A stretch of DNA of 64,000 nucleotides from Nemophila menziesii (taxonomy: Eukaryota; Streptophyta; Magnoliopsida; Boraginales; Hydrophyllaceae): assembly GCA_029959085.1 (NCBI GenBank), contig JARWIR010000003.1:25435505-25499504 (forward strand), read 5' to 3'. Below are positions 11,206 through 23,100 of the stretch, piece by piece. Below the pieces are notes generated by a model. The model was not told the DNA's origin. It did not search any database and saw nothing but the letters and a program-made list of their open reading frames with translations. The translations under genes and the position numbers were made by a program. The first letter of the stretch is position 1. Every line of letters begins with the position of its first letter.

Positions 11206-11572
11206 TTTAGCTTAGCTACCACTTATGAGAATTTATAACAATCTGAAATACCCAAGGAGTAAACATGAAATGTATTTGTAAAAAAAAACACCCAGAAAAC
11301 ATTTAGAAACTAGAAATCTAATCCCCCTATTCTTCCTCTTTGTACTGAAACACTTTGATTTTGATCAATTGAAGCTACAATAAAGCATTTTTATGGTAGA
11401 ATCATTATATTGTTGATGTATTAATTTTACACAATACGGAGAACTTCAAAGAGTTAAGGCAAAGCAAGAATAATGTTATTTATATAAATAAAGTTCACAA
11501 AATAATACACATGTTCGAGTTTCATCATAAACAAACATATCTCGGTGTTTAAAAATCACCAATTTTGACAAA
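11206..11572. other. Short intergenic space between convergent genes
   Basis: AT-rich 3' flanks of PEX13 and the F-box/LRR gene. AATAAAG-like polyadenylation words are present near 11379 for the plus strand. Nothing else was seen. Confidence 0.6.
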
Positions 11573-12718
11573 CTATAACTTAAAAGCCCAATCAGGGGCA
11601 ATACACATAACTTCTTCTTGTATAATCTCCACATCACCTCTCAAAATCTTAAACATTTCCATAGAAATAGAACTAATTTGACGACACCCACTTATATACA
11701 AAACCTCAAGCTTTTTACACCCATCTCTCACAAATTGTAACCCTCGATCACATAAATTACGGCACCGATTAACATGTATACGCTCAAGATTAACACAAAA
11801 CAAACCAATCGATTTCCATCCTTCTATTCTAACCTCATGACATAAAGCCATATTCCATTCTTTTAACAAAGGACACCCTTTCGCTATCGCAATAATCGTT
11901 TCATCACCAATTGTTCTACAACACCGAAAATTCAACACTCGTAGATTCTTCGTAACTAAATTTGTTAATCCATTCCCATGAATACTCCAACTTAGATTCG
12001 AAACACTTAAATATTCAAGTCCACCTCCGCTAATAATACTTAACGTGCCTTCCGGTTCAATCTTACATGAATCGGCTTCTAAGTATGTTAAAGTTGGAGA
12101 ACAATCTCGAAAACCGCTCCCGGATATGCTTCGACAGTATGATATTCTAACGGCTCGGATTTGACGACAATTTTGTGTAAGGGATTTGATTCCTTGGTCG
12201 GATATAAGTGAACAATACGAAAGATCTATATCGCGTAAAGCTAAACAAGAATTTGATAAACTATGTAACCCGTTATCTGTAATATTGCATCGGTAAAGAC
12301 TTATAATTGTTAAAGAATGACACCCCGAGGCAATGAAGGTTAATCCGTTATCTGTGATTCCGAAACAGCAATCTAGGTAAAGACTTTGTAATGTGGGCCC
12401 GTAGTTTTGTAATTGTACTAGAGCGGAATCTGGAAGGTCGATACAACCGGAAAGAGATAAAGATTGGAGGTGTTTGAAACGATTTAGAAGCTGAGAAAGA
12501 TGGAAGGAACTAATATTTGTGGAGGTTCGAGATAATGAGGAGATGCTAAGTTGTGTGAATGAACATTCGAATTGTAATGATAAACGAGTTGAATTTTGTA
12601 TGTGGAGCCATCTTTTGCAAGTTAAACCGAAAGATTCACGGTCTTGATAAGATTTAAGTTGTTGAAAGATAAAGTATAAGCAATCATCGGGAAGTTGCAT
12701 AATGAAGTTATTCTCCAT
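11573..12718 (-). CDS. F-box/LRR-repeat protein (FBL12-like)
   Basis: A single uninterrupted frame of 381 residues. The N-terminal F-box spans about residues 6-46 (LPDDCLYFIFQQLKSYQDRE, then CKRWLHIQNSTR). About ten leucine-rich repeats of the cysteine-containing plant/GRR1 type follow, with patterns such as LQSLSLSGCIDLPDSAL, LQSLYLDCCFGITDNGL, LRVLNFRCCRTIGDETI and LEVLYISGCRQISS. Proteins of this kind are substrate adaptors of SCF E3 ubiquitin ligases, the F-box binding SKP1/ASK and the LRRs binding the target. The target is unknown here. The start codon lies inside the last codons of the upstream same-strand gene (shared ATGGAGAATAA), so there is no intergenic spacer or obvious promoter. 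No intron is visible. FBL12-like is my best family match from repeat style and length. Confidence 0.85.
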   Translation of the reverse strand: MENNFIMQLPDDCLYFIFQQLKSYQDRESFGLTCKRWLHIQNSTRLSLQFECSFTQLSISSLSRTSTNISSFHLSQLLNRFKHLQSLSLSGCIDLPDSALVQLQNYGPTLQSLYLDCCFGITDNGLTFIASGCHSLTIISLYRCNITDNGLHSLSNSCLALRDIDLSYCSLISDQGIKSLTQNCRQIRAVRISYCRSISGSGFRDCSPTLTYLEADSCKIEPEGTLSIISGGGLEYLSVSNLSWSIHGNGLTNLVTKNLRVLNFRCCRTIGDETIIAIAKGCPLLKEWNMALCHEVRIEGWKSIGLFCVNLERIHVNRCRNLCDRGLQFVRDGCKKLEVLYISGCRQISSISMEMFKILRGDVEIIQEEVMCIAPDWAFKL

Positions 12719-13394
12719 TTGTAATAGATTCAGATTGTTCAGAAGGTTGTAAAGCTCGGATTTTTATCATGATTTTCTTGTAAGATGAGTTGGATGAGGT
12801 GTTTGGAGAGTTGAATCCACAAAGAACAGGTGATTCTCCATATCCGTAACCTACAAGAACTCCACACTTACGGCAAAGAAGCTTTGTTTTTACACCACTA
12901 CTACCTAAAGAAATAAGAATGCACTTTACTTTATCAACTTGAGTGAATCGACTTAGATCAATTGAATGGAAAGAAATGAATCCTTTTTTAATGGACTTGC
13001 TATATTCAGAGCCGATTCCAGATGTCACACGATTGGAAGATGTCAAGTTTAAAGGGTATCCACACGACCCGCAGCTGCAAGATTACAATGAAAACACGTT
13101 GACTCTATGAAGTATTTAGAAACATATGAATATGTATGTGATTGATCGGTCTAACAGAAAAATTATACAAGCGTAACAAGTATTAGATACAGGAAAAGAT
13201 GTATGTATATATACTCAGATAATTCAGATATTTGATTAGATGCCCATCGCAATTAAATGAAACAATGAAATTTCAAATAAGTGGATGAAATTAAGATGAT
13301 GATTGAAGGAAAGGAAAGAAATTTGCAAGAGTAGAAAACGACAAATAAAAAAATAGGTGGAAATTAACCTGTAAGAGACATCAGCCGTGGGCAT
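12708..13394 (-). CDS. At4g08330-like small CxxC protein of unknown function
   Basis: Two coding exons on the minus strand: 13394-13369 and 13074-12708, intron 13368-13075 with GT-AG ends. They join as MPTADVSYS+CGSCGYPLNLTSSN, total 130 residues. Two CxxC pairs (C10/C13 and C76/C79 in LLCRKCGVLVGYGY) suggest a zinc ribbon. The conserved SGIGSEYxKSIKKGFISF and SYKKIMIKIRALQPS segments match the plant family annotated as 'uncharacterized protein At4g08330, chloroplastic'. The biochemical role of the family is not established. A longer frame reads through the first exon (13690-13364) but does not share the family frame and was rejected. The 3' end overlaps the F-box gene start by 11 bases. Confidence 0.82.
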
Positions 13395-13799
13395 TTCTGG
13401 AATTTCAGATCAATCCATTGGTTGTCCGGTACCTTACAGTTATTGTCTTTGAATTGATGATTGGATTGTAAAGAGAGAGAGAGAGAGAGATAGAGAGGAA
13501 ATTGCAGTAGCCGTCTTTGAGAACTTATGAGAAGAAGAAGCAAAGAGAGACTTTTCCTTTTGGGAAAAAGGAAAGGACTTTTAAAAGGTCGACTGATGTA
13601 GTATTCAGTGTTTTTATTTTCATTTGTTTCGTATATAAAAGAATTGTTGTTTTTACTTTGCCCAATATTGGCTAAAGTAGTGCGCAGCACGTTTCAACTG
13701 TAATTTCGGGGTTTTCTTTTTTTGGTCAAAAGTTTCGGGCTATTGGGTGGGCTTCTAGTTAAAAAACACCCCACTCCCAACCGAAACCCTTCCCTCACT

Positions 13800-15262
13800 T
13801 TTTAAAAAACCTTTCCTGACCTAATCTTGGCCGCCGTCGCTGGTGGCCTCCGCTGGTGATGGCGGCCCTCCCTTTACTGCTCTTTTATCTTTTCGTTTCC
13901 TTTTCCCTTTCTTTTTTCTTTCGTTACTGCAATTTCATTTCTGAATCTTCTCCCCAGTGTATACCGTGTAAAGCTTCCCCACTCGTTGGCGGCGGAGGAT
14001 TCCTGGTTCTGTCTCCTTCCGGGTTCGGCAGGCCCTTGCTGAGACCGGCCTTGTGGGCCCACAACGGTTTTATTCCTATCAAATCTGTTACTGGTTGTGC
14101 TCCTTTTGAAGGCAGAGCCCATATGGAGGCCCAACAAACCAACGCTGCTATCCATGGCGGCCAACCATGTCCCGAACCTTTACTGAGTAAGTGTCACTGC
14201 TTCTTTCGCTTTGTTTGTGTTAGGGAAGAAGGCGCTGTGACCTTTCTCTCCTATTGGGCCTGTTTCTCCTTTTGGTCCATTTTGGGCTTGATCTGGTTTT
14301 ATGGAGTTGAGAACGTGTTGGCTTTTTTATCCGTTTGTTTTGGTGCGGGCTCTCTGCGCGGTAGATTGGGCTTAGGGGTCGAGTTTGGGTGTTTTTGTAG
14401 CTTCGTTTGTTGGCTTGGTGGTTGTGTCTTCGTTTATTGCAGATTCCTTACACTTCTTTATGGGTTTCTGCCAAGCTTTTTCTGCACAGGTTCTCTGTTC
14501 CGCCTTGGTAAGGTTCTCTTGAATTGTTGGGAACTTCAATTTCGGACTCTTCCCCAGTTATATGTAATGAGGTTTTGTGTTGGTTTTGGGTTTTGGGTGC
14601 TTCTTGGCTTATGCGTCTTTCCCCCACTAGTCGATGGTGGTTCCTCATTTTTGGCCTGCTATATCGTTCCATTTGATTCAAACAAAATGAGATTTGGGTG
14701 TTTGCCGTTCGCGCGAATTTCCTTTTATTTGTTTCTGTCATGTATGATTTGCTTGACCAAGAGTGTTTGGTTGGGATTGCTGAATGGGCTAAGTTTTCGC
14801 TTGTTTGTCCTTTTTTGGTGTTACCTTTACATATCATTTGAGATGCTATCCGCGTTTGCTATCCTTATTTCATCTAGAGAGTTACGCCTTTCCTCGGCCT
14901 TTTCTCTCACCTTTTACTGTGGTGATTTCGTTTGGAGGTTTGGACTAGCTCGTGACTTTGTTCTGGAAGATTTTTCCATCCCCAGCTCGATGGTGGCTGC
15001 CATCCGGGCATGGTTCTATGGTTTGGGTTCGTTTGTCGGATTCAGTTTGCTTTGGCTCGTGGGAAAGGATTTTGGTAGCTTTCGGGTGGTTTTTATAGTG
15101 GAGCGATGTGCATCAAGGATGTGTTGTATTTTGGTTTTTACTTTCTGTATTGTTTTTACTTTTATATGTGTGTATGTTATTAAATGCCTCGGATTTGGTT
15201 TTTCCGTCCGGTAGGTATTTATTTTAATATATATATATCTCTTTGAACAAAAAAAAAAAACC
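13800..15262 (+). mobile_element. Poly(A)-ended, T/G-rich retroposon-like block with a long open frame
   Basis: It begins with a GC-rich head (GCCGCCGTCGCTGGTGG near 13829) and continues as strongly T/G-biased sequence. It ends ATATATATCTCTTTGAAC followed by about 12 A. The plus frame 13856-15214 is open for 452 codons, but its translation is mostly Phe, Leu, Cys, Gly and Trp with no recognisable domain, as expected when sequence is simply poor in A and stop codons are rare. A poly(A) end suggests a retroposon, perhaps the noncoding head and tail of an L1-like LINE. No target duplication was found. A real multi-pass membrane protein cannot be excluded but is unlikely. Confidence 0.45.
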
Positions 15263-15869
15263 GAGGAATGAAAAATATGGGATACTAATTCTTTTTTATT
15301 TATTTTTCAAAAGTTCCAAACTTATATAACTAAACTAAGCAGTGTATTTATCGAGAAATCCTCACACGATCGTTTATTACTCAATGTTTTAGGTTGACTA
15401 TTCCTTATCACATTTTTCTTTGGAACTCTAAAACGGCCAAGGTTGCGTGAGATGATAGATGTATACCTAGAAACAAGGGGGTTAAGTCGAAAATATCTTA
15501 TGGCATGGAAGGATTCTCTCCTTACGGAAATTTTATGGAGAATATATATGCATAAGGAATCGTTATAGATCAAATGGATGTTTAGCGATTTCTTAGGAAT
15601 ACGTAACACATGGGGATTCACAGTTGTTCAACGCAATATATCGTATAAGAATTTGGGTTCTTAATGTGTATGGTACTAGGGAGCGAGCGGAAAAAATGCT
15701 CAAAAAATGGTGTACAGATCGGTTGCCTGAAAACGGGACCCGATTTCACAAAATAGAGACCTGTTTTTTAGCAACTGAGATTAATCATATTTCTGACTTG
15801 CAAAAAGGAACCTAGTTTCAGACCTGCAGAAATTCAAAAGTAGGTATATTTTTCTAAGAAGAAATAGTA
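15263..15869. other. Gene-free stretch
   Basis: AT-rich. Small open frames at 15322-15621 (minus) and 15624-15815 (plus) show no family resemblance. Confidence 0.45.
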
Positions 15870-16340
15870 TTGAAAGGCCTTGGGCCACGTTGCTTTAGAA
15901 CTCTTGCATTACACCCAAACACACAATCATCTTATGGCTTGCGCTAAAGGGGAAAACCAACACAAAAGATTAAATCACCTACATGGAACTATATATGGTG
16001 TTTATGCTTTGCAAGGAAGGGATAGAGTCGGCGAAACATCTCTCATTCGAATGCACTTTCACCTATGAGATATGGGCGACTATACAGAGTTGGCTAAGCA
16101 TAGGGAGAGTTATGTCTACTTACAAAGCGTGCTCAAGTGGTAGAAAAAAGATAAGTCGAAAGTAATTTGGAAGTCCAAGGTATGGAGATGGTTATTGCAA
16201 CAACCATGTATATGATTGGAAAGCTCGGAACAAATTTAGTATAAAAGGTGTGGAGGGTGTCCTTCTCAACCTAGAGGGCGTAGATAAAAATATTGATATT
16301 CATGTTTATCGTTATCTTTTTCATTGTATCCCCATCTCGC
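15870..16340 (+). pseudogene. LINE zf-RVT fragment with frameshifts
   Basis: Translations in shifting frames give the plant LINE zinc-binding signature: PKHTIILWLA, then MVFMLCKEGIESAKHLSFEC, then TYEIWATIQSWL, then MYMIWKARNKFS. At least two frame changes and several stops are present. It is an old relic from a different lineage than the 7.8-kb copy. Confidence 0.7.
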
Positions 16341-17660
16341 TTTTTTCTAGAGATAATGGACTTTATTTTCTTCCCACATAGACTTATTGTATAGGATTAA
16401 ATGGGAGAAAGTAGCTCAATCTTTTTGTTAGATTGTTGTTAGCATTTAGGTTGATTGATTTTTGCTGGTTAAATACGAAAATGTTGTGCATATTATGATT
16501 TTCGCATTTTAATATATTAATTAACTTAATAAAAGAAAAGGTTGATTATTCCATCAAGTGAAATATGCTCCAAAATACTTAAACCTGTGACTATTATAAA
16601 GTCTCAACTTTTATCATTAATGCAAGAATTATTTGCGGTAATATACGGAGAATGCACCCCGATAAAAATATGTTTTCCCCAAACAAGTTTAAACTCTTAA
16701 AATTAAATCAAAATTAAAAGAACCAATATTTGTATCCCTCATATACCCCTATTTTTATCTACATATACCCACGTAAATCACATTTCCTACCTATAAACCC
16801 TAAATCACCTCTCAAAACACTTTCCTCCTCCCAACCACTCCATCACCAGAATCCCCCATGTGGTGGCAGAACGGTGGCAACTCGGTGGTGAAGATCCATT
16901 TTTTCAAGTGGACATCCATTTTTGCATGTGAAGATCCATGTTCGCAGTCATGGCAGTTTGTAGGTGAAGAATTGATTAGCAAATTTGGTTCGAACGTTTG
17001 GTTCCATGACAAATCTCCTTGTGAAGAAAATGATTCGCATGTGAAGCCTGGTTCCAGGGTTGTTATTGATACAAAAAATTTGTGTCTATCGAGATGCTTC
17101 AAGATGCTACGATTTATGAACAAGTCATGGCAATATATCTCAAGCTTCTATGGATCTGTGTCCGTGGATTTTCAGGTGAAGACTTAGTGAAGAGCCATTA
17201 AAGCTTCGGTAAGTTAAAAAAGATAAATAAAATAATAGAGCCATGGAAATAGATCTCGAGCTAGGTGAAGTTTTGTTCCATTGTCTGTTTTCGTCAAAAT
17301 GATACACAAACTACTTCATTGTACCATTTTTTGATGATTCAATAATTTTGCTAATAGTTAAAAATGTTCTTATGTGCTACATTTTGCTTGAAAGATGATA
17401 TATGTAAATTTTAATTTGTTTACACATACCTAGTAAGATGAGTATTTAGTTCTTTTAATTTTGTTTTGCATATTTTTAAATTAATTTTAGGTAGAATAGT
17501 TTTTTTTATTTGTATTAACGATTATAATTTAATTTTAATTGAAATAAAATTTATGCACTTATTCTTTTTAGTTTTTTAAATACTCAGTGATTTTAAGTAA
17601 TACTCGGAGTTTTGCTTAGTATGCTCAATGAAATCTCGTACTCAATAATTTTTTTGATAC
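16341..17660. other. Unclassified repeat-like region
   Basis: It holds a short open frame at 16858-17187, unrecognised, in moderately GC-rich sequence. AT-rich DNA follows, then TACTCAGTGATTTTAAG / TACTCGGAG words at 17580-17660. The arrangement (gene-like block, then TACTC-type tandem words) is shared with 6.3-7.4 kb and 33.7-34.6 kb. Element ends were not found. Confidence 0.4.
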
Positions 17661-17664
17661 TCAG

Positions 17665-17930
17665 TTCAAGGTTAAGGTTAAGGTTAAGGTCAAGTTCAAG
17701 GTTAAGGTTTAGGTTAAGGTTAAGGTTAAGGTCAAGTTCAAGTTCAAGGTTAAGGTTAAGATTAAGGTTAAGGTTAAGGGTTAATGTTAAGGTTTAGGTT
17801 AAAATTTTGGTTAAGTATAAGGTTAAGTCTAAGGGTTAAGGTAAAAGTTTAGGTCAAGGCTGAGGTTGGGGTTAAGTTTTAAGAATTTACGTTTAAGGTC
17901 ACAGGTTTAATAAGATTTAAGGTTTGAGGT
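17665..17930. repeat. TTAAGG-type telomere-like array, part 1
   Basis: A degenerate hexamer GGTTAA is repeated about 35 times with GGTCAA, GTTCAA and GGTTTA variants. It is not the canonical plant telomere heptamer TTTAGGG. Open frames here are repeat artefacts. Confidence 0.85.
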
Positions 17931-18224
17931 CGAATATCATCGCTATACCCTAAAGGAATAGAGCAATGTCCCCACCGTAGCAGCTCTTCAGCCCTTTAAC
18001 AAGCAAAATAGAGATTTTTGTTCGGGGCATTTTCGGGGACTAGCATCCTTCCTTTTGGTAACCAGTCGCTTGTGCCTGGTTACTGCAGCCTCTTTTATGA
18101 GGAGACACCCCTTCTCCTAAAAAAAATATTACAGCTGCAGCTATCAGTAAGCAAACAACAAAGTGATTTACCTACTTTCGTCCAAGCACACTATGACTTC
18201 GGTTGCTTTAGATGAATTTTCATC
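17931..18224. other. Non-repeat spacer within the TTAAGG array
   Basis: About 290 bp of mixed sequence, including GGGGCATTTTCGGGGACTAG and CAGCTGCAGCTATCAG, split the array. The spacer could be a small insertion. No duplication of flanks was identified. Confidence 0.5.
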
Positions 18225-18770
18225 TGGTTAAGGTTAGAATCAAGGTTTAAAACCTTAAGGTTCAAGGTGAGGTTAAGGATAATGTTAGGGTCACGACCAA
18301 GGTTAATGTTAAGGTAAAAATATTTAAGGTTTGAGGTAAAATATTAACAATGAATCTTCATATGGTTAAGATCAGAGTTTTTGGTTTAAATCTTAAGATT
18401 AAGGATAAGGTTAGGGTTAGGGTTAAGGTTAAATTTAAGGTTAATCTTAAGATGAAAGTTAAGGATCGAGTTTGAAGTTCAAGGTTTAATGTAAATTCTA
18501 CGGTTTAGTATTAAGGTTAAAGGTTTAAGGTTTATGGTTCAAGGTTAAGTTTAAGTTTATGGTTAAGGTTAAGGTTAAGGTTAAGTTTAAGTTTAAGGCT
18601 AAGGTTAAGGTCAAGGTTAAGGTCAAGGTTAAGGTCAGGGTTAAGATTATGGTTAAGGTTATGGATAAGGTTAAGGCTAAGGCTAAGGTTGAGGTTAAGG
18701 ATAAGTTAAGGTTTAGATTAAGGTTAAGGTTAATGTCAAGGCTAAGGTTAATTTTAATATATTAACACGT
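18225..18770. repeat. TTAAGG-type telomere-like array, part 2
   Basis: A second, longer degenerate GGTTAA array. Around 18408-18430 it contains short runs of GTTAGGGTTAGGGTTAAGG, and the most regular part is 18555-18720. Confidence 0.85.
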
Positions 18771-19618
18771 ATCCAAACAATTTTTAATTTATGGTTCATG
18801 ATTTTTTAATTTCTTGTACACATTCTTTTATGTTTAGAATACATTTTTGTATTTAGCTTGCTTGTATATTTTTAAAACAAAATAGTTCATGGTTTAACGT
18901 ATAAGGTTCAAACTTCATGGTTCGTAGTTCAGGATTCAAGGTTTATGGTTTAAGTTTCATGATTAATGGAAAAAGAAAAAAGTTTGTTTCATTAACGAGA
19001 ATCGAACCTGGATCCCCTGAGTGAGCACTTAAAAAAACTTTTATTCCATTGACGGCGATCGAACCCAGGTCATCCTGGTGAAAATTAGATATCCAAACCG
19101 TTGGGACGACAAAAAATTAAAGGATTGCGGTTAGCGTGGATTAAACACATAACCTTTAAATGACTATGGAGTGGGATAAGGGACAATTAAGTTTTTTTAT
19201 TAGTAAAAAAAATTTAATGCGAATGAGTGAATTAAGGGGTTACAGACAATCTTGACCGTTTTTTATGTAGAAGATCTGGACCATTTAAAAAATTGTTCTA
19301 TTATATAGATTATTTTTTATATCATAATATATGAAAAGAAATATATATAGAGAAATAATATTTTGTTGAATTTTAGAGTAATATTATTTTTTATGTCATA
19401 ATATAAAAATAAAGAAATATAAAGAAATAATATTTAGTATTTTTAAAAAAATTAGACAAAAGATTAGTGAATATGTAACAGCTGAATAATATATAGAGAA
19501 ATAATATTTTATTGAATTTTAGTTAATGTTGTTTGTTATGTCACAGTATATGAAAGGAAAAAAATATAAAAAATATTTTATAATATTGAAAATTTTATAT
19601 TATAGGTAAAAATATTAG

Positions 19619-19678
<60 letters not shown>

Positions 19679-19840
19679 TATTTTATTTTATAAATAAAAA
19701 AATTAAAAAGTTATTAGTAAATAATAGTTAATGCAATTAATGTGAATGGATGAATTAATGAATCAAATATGATCATGATTGTCTTTTATGTTGAGAGTTC
19801 AAACAATTTAGAAAAGTTTGACTATATTGATTAATTTTTT
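18771..19840. other. AT-rich region with repeated words and an AT microsatellite
   Basis: Several loose copies of a unit containing ATATAGAGAAATAATATTTTG and TTTTTATGTCA lie at about 19340-19420, 19490-19560 and again at 19985-20050. A pure (AT)n run covers 19622-19675. Two stretches at 18990-19080 carry AATCGAACCTGG / GATCGAACCCAGG, the complement of tRNA box B, so a worn SINE may be present. No genes. Confidence 0.5.
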
Positions 19841-19949
19841 TTTGTTACATAAGAGAACCACTTTGGACTCAGCGTCATTGTCTCGATTCGAACCTGCACC
19901 ACTAGATTGATTGACCAAGGCTCTGGCCAGTGAGCTAATCCCAACTGGT
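19841..19949 (-). mobile_element. tRNA-derived SINE, family 1, copy a
   Basis: A 17-bp duplication TATATTGATTAATTTTT flanks it at 19824-19840 and 19950-19966. Read on the minus strand it starts AACCAGTTGGGATTAGC, contains a box A-like TAGCTCACTGG and a box B-like GGTTCGAATC, and ends near a T-rich 3' end. Both pol III promoter boxes are about as spaced as in a tRNA. A second copy lies at 43.4 kb. Confidence 0.85.
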
Positions 19950-20159
19950 TATATTGATTAATTTTTATGTGTCGACATATGAAAAGATATATAGAGAATA
20001 ATATTTTGTTGAATTTTAGTGGTTATAATTTTTTATGTCACAATATATGGAAGGTGAAGAATAGAAAAATATTTTTAAAATTTTGATTTTTTAGGTAAAA
20101 TAATTAGTGGGATATATTAAAAATAGAAGATATATAAAGAAGTAATATTTAATTAAAAA

Positions 20160-23100
20160 AACCTCCACCATCTGCGGAAGCCCTAAAAAGTAAAACAAAG
20201 AAAAATCTTGCTCAACACGTTCGGCGATGGCTGCACCGCCAACTGTGACCCCCGGTGGCCATGAACCGCCTGAAAAGGACGGCACAATGCTGCTAATTGC
20301 TGCCACGGTACCACCTAACGATCTGGACGTCCACATGGCTGAAAAAGCGCGTGAAGACTTACTTGCGCTCTTGGACTCTTCTGGTCTATTGCGACAAGCG
20401 AAGCGTCCCAGGACTGCTACAAAAATGGTTTAGAACGACAATAACGTAGCCCAGCAACTCAAGCCTTAGAACAATGTGCCTGTGCCAAGAACCACTTCTA
20501 GTGCAATTCCAGTATAAAGAGGAAATAACCCAGGTCTTAAGTTTGGAGGCTGATTCTCTAACCGGAAGCAATTCAGTTATACCGGTGATCATTGACAAAG
20601 AAGAGACAAAAAAGACCATAGCTCTTAGGAAGGAGGACAACTTTGAACTAATAAACTTGGTTGAGGCTGATAAGTTGGACGAGAACGAAACAATTCTGAT
20701 GGTGGTTCGTACCATTGAAGAAATTCATGAAGGAATACGATTATGAAGGAATATTGTGGTTTTGAGATTGTTGGGTAGAGAAGTTGGATTCACGTACTTA
20801 TCAACCAAACTTCGCCAAATATGGAATCCGGTGGGAAATTTGGAATTGGTTGATGTTGGGCACGGATACTATATGGTAAAGTTTGAGGAAAGAGGAGACT
20901 TCAATTTTACTATATCTGGTGGCCCATGGATGGTTTTAGATCACTATCTCATTATGCGAGAATGCACAGTGCACACCAAATTTTAATGTCATCACAAACT
21001 TGATCACGGTCGCCTGGGTTAGAATATCGAATGTTGGAATTCATAACTACACAGCGCAAATTCTGAGAAAGATTGGAAAGGTCGTTAGGATTGACCTGCT
21101 AACCAAAGGCAGACTTCGAGGTAATTACGCGAGACTAGCCGTGGATATAGACTTATGTAAGCCTCTAGAACCCAAAGTTTGTATTGGTCCGGATGTAGGC
21201 AAGGTTGAATATGAAGGGTTGCACCTAATTTGTTTTGGGTGTGGCAAATTCAGTCACAAAAAAGAAGGTTTCCTACCAAATGTGCCCAAACACCATGGAT
21301 TTAATGGGGGGAGAATATAATTCAGACACCTGTTAATTTACAGGGAAACAAAAAAGATGCGTCAAGTGAGATATATGGGGAGTGGATGACAGTCTGTAGA
21401 AACAACCATGGGTATGGAAAAGAGAGAGGAACCATTGGACAAAACGCACGAAAAGGTAATAATGCTAAAGGCCTCAGTTCGCGCTTTGAGGCTAAGAGTT
21501 GAAGAGTCGGAGAATATCTCGATAGGAAGAACAGAGAAAAATATGTCAAATAAAGGTCAGGCTTCAGGAAGTAATGGAAGACAAAATAAAGGAATAACTC
21601 TAGCTAACATAAATGAGACGCGTAATAAACAACATGACGATGGGGGTCACAAAGTTGTTGTTGTTCCTAACTTTGAACAACATAGATCCCTTTAATCCAT
21701 ACTGGATATACGAGAATTTGTAGCGGGAACATCTGAGGAGCAACATGTGAGAACAATGGAAAAAAAGAACCATGCAAGCAGGTCAAATAAAGTTGGGAAA
21801 AAGGGAACAAAAATGTTCAAATGATGGACGGCAGTGGACAAGGTGGAATTAAAATGATTGATAGTCAAGAATTAGGTGTGCTCTTGGGTAATAGAAAAGG
21901 GAGTGAGCAAATAGTTACCAGTGATGAAGTTATAAGCACCATTGAGGACATAGTACAAAAGTAGAATATGGGAACATAGCAACAATGTTTGAGTAAGTCA
22001 CCTACTTATGCCGAGAGGATGGCTGACTTCCTGGATCGAGACCGAGGACCAAATACAGGGGCGCAAATGGACCGGAAGGAGGACCATTATATGACCGAAT
22101 CCCAAGCTCCAGAATCTCCCTTAGAAAATAATTTAAATGACGGCAAGGAGCGAGCAGATGGTGATGTGGAAATGTCTATGTCTTCATATTAGCGCGCATT
22201 CGGGTATCCCCCTAATCTATTATTTTTTATTTTTTAATGATGTGTATACAAGATGTTTCAGATAATAAGTGGGGAAGCTCAAAACAACCTCTTAATATCT
22301 TATTTTGGAATTGTTATGGAGCGGGATATCAAAGGTTTCGTCGTGTAATTAGAGATATGATGATTAATAGTAGAGTTTGGCTTACGGTTATTGTCGAACC
22401 AAGAGTGAGTGGAATCAACGCGGATAGGGTTATTAATTCTTTACAGAAAGATAATTTGATTTGAGTCGATTCAGAATGCAATAAAGGAGGTATATGGCTT
22501 ATTTGAGATAACTCAGATGTATCGGTTTGTGTTCAGCTGGCCGACAAGTAATTAATGTAGAAGTTAGCCAAAATGGGTGTAACCCGTGGATTTTTTCGGC
22601 AATTTACGGACGAACCCATCACAAGGAGATTGAAGAGTTATGGAGCGCACTCCATCACGCTTTTCATAACTTAACTACTTTGTGGCTAATAACAGGTGAT
22701 TTTAATCAGACAGGGAAGGAGGAAGATAAAAAATGTGGGGTTGAATGGGTTACCAGGCATATGGACAAATTTGAGGAGTGGAGGGAAACTTGCGGGTTGA
22801 TTGATTTTGGGTTCGAAGGGTCGTGTTTTACATGGTGTGACTCTTGGAACACAAGTCAACAGATTATGGAACAATTGGATAGATCTTATGGTAACTCAGA
22901 GTGGATAGCATTATTTCTAAGGGATAGAGTCTTGCACCTCGCTCTGATACATCTAGACCACATGCCTGTCCTGATACAAAGCTGTCCACTTCAGGTGGCA
23001 AAAACTCACTCACGTCGTTCCAATTCGAAGTTGCTTGGTGTCTCCAAGATGTTTTTAAAGATTTTATTAATGCCAAGTGGGAGGGTGTAAGTAAAGATGT

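Noticed and set aside
13364..13690. 108-residue minus-strand protein
   Set aside because: Its frame differs from the At4g08330-like frame and runs from the promoter/5' UTR into the first exon and intron.
13856..15214. 452-residue multi-pass membrane protein gene
   Set aside because: Amino acid make-up follows the T/G bias of the DNA, no domain or start context stands out, and the block ends in an A-run like a retroposon.
18408..18430. True interstitial plant telomere (TTTAGGG)n
   Set aside because: Only a few TTAGGG units occur; the bulk is TTAAGG with many variants.
17612..18765. KVKVKV / RLRLRL repeat proteins
   Set aside because: Direct translation of the TTAAGG-type array; no reason to think it is coding.
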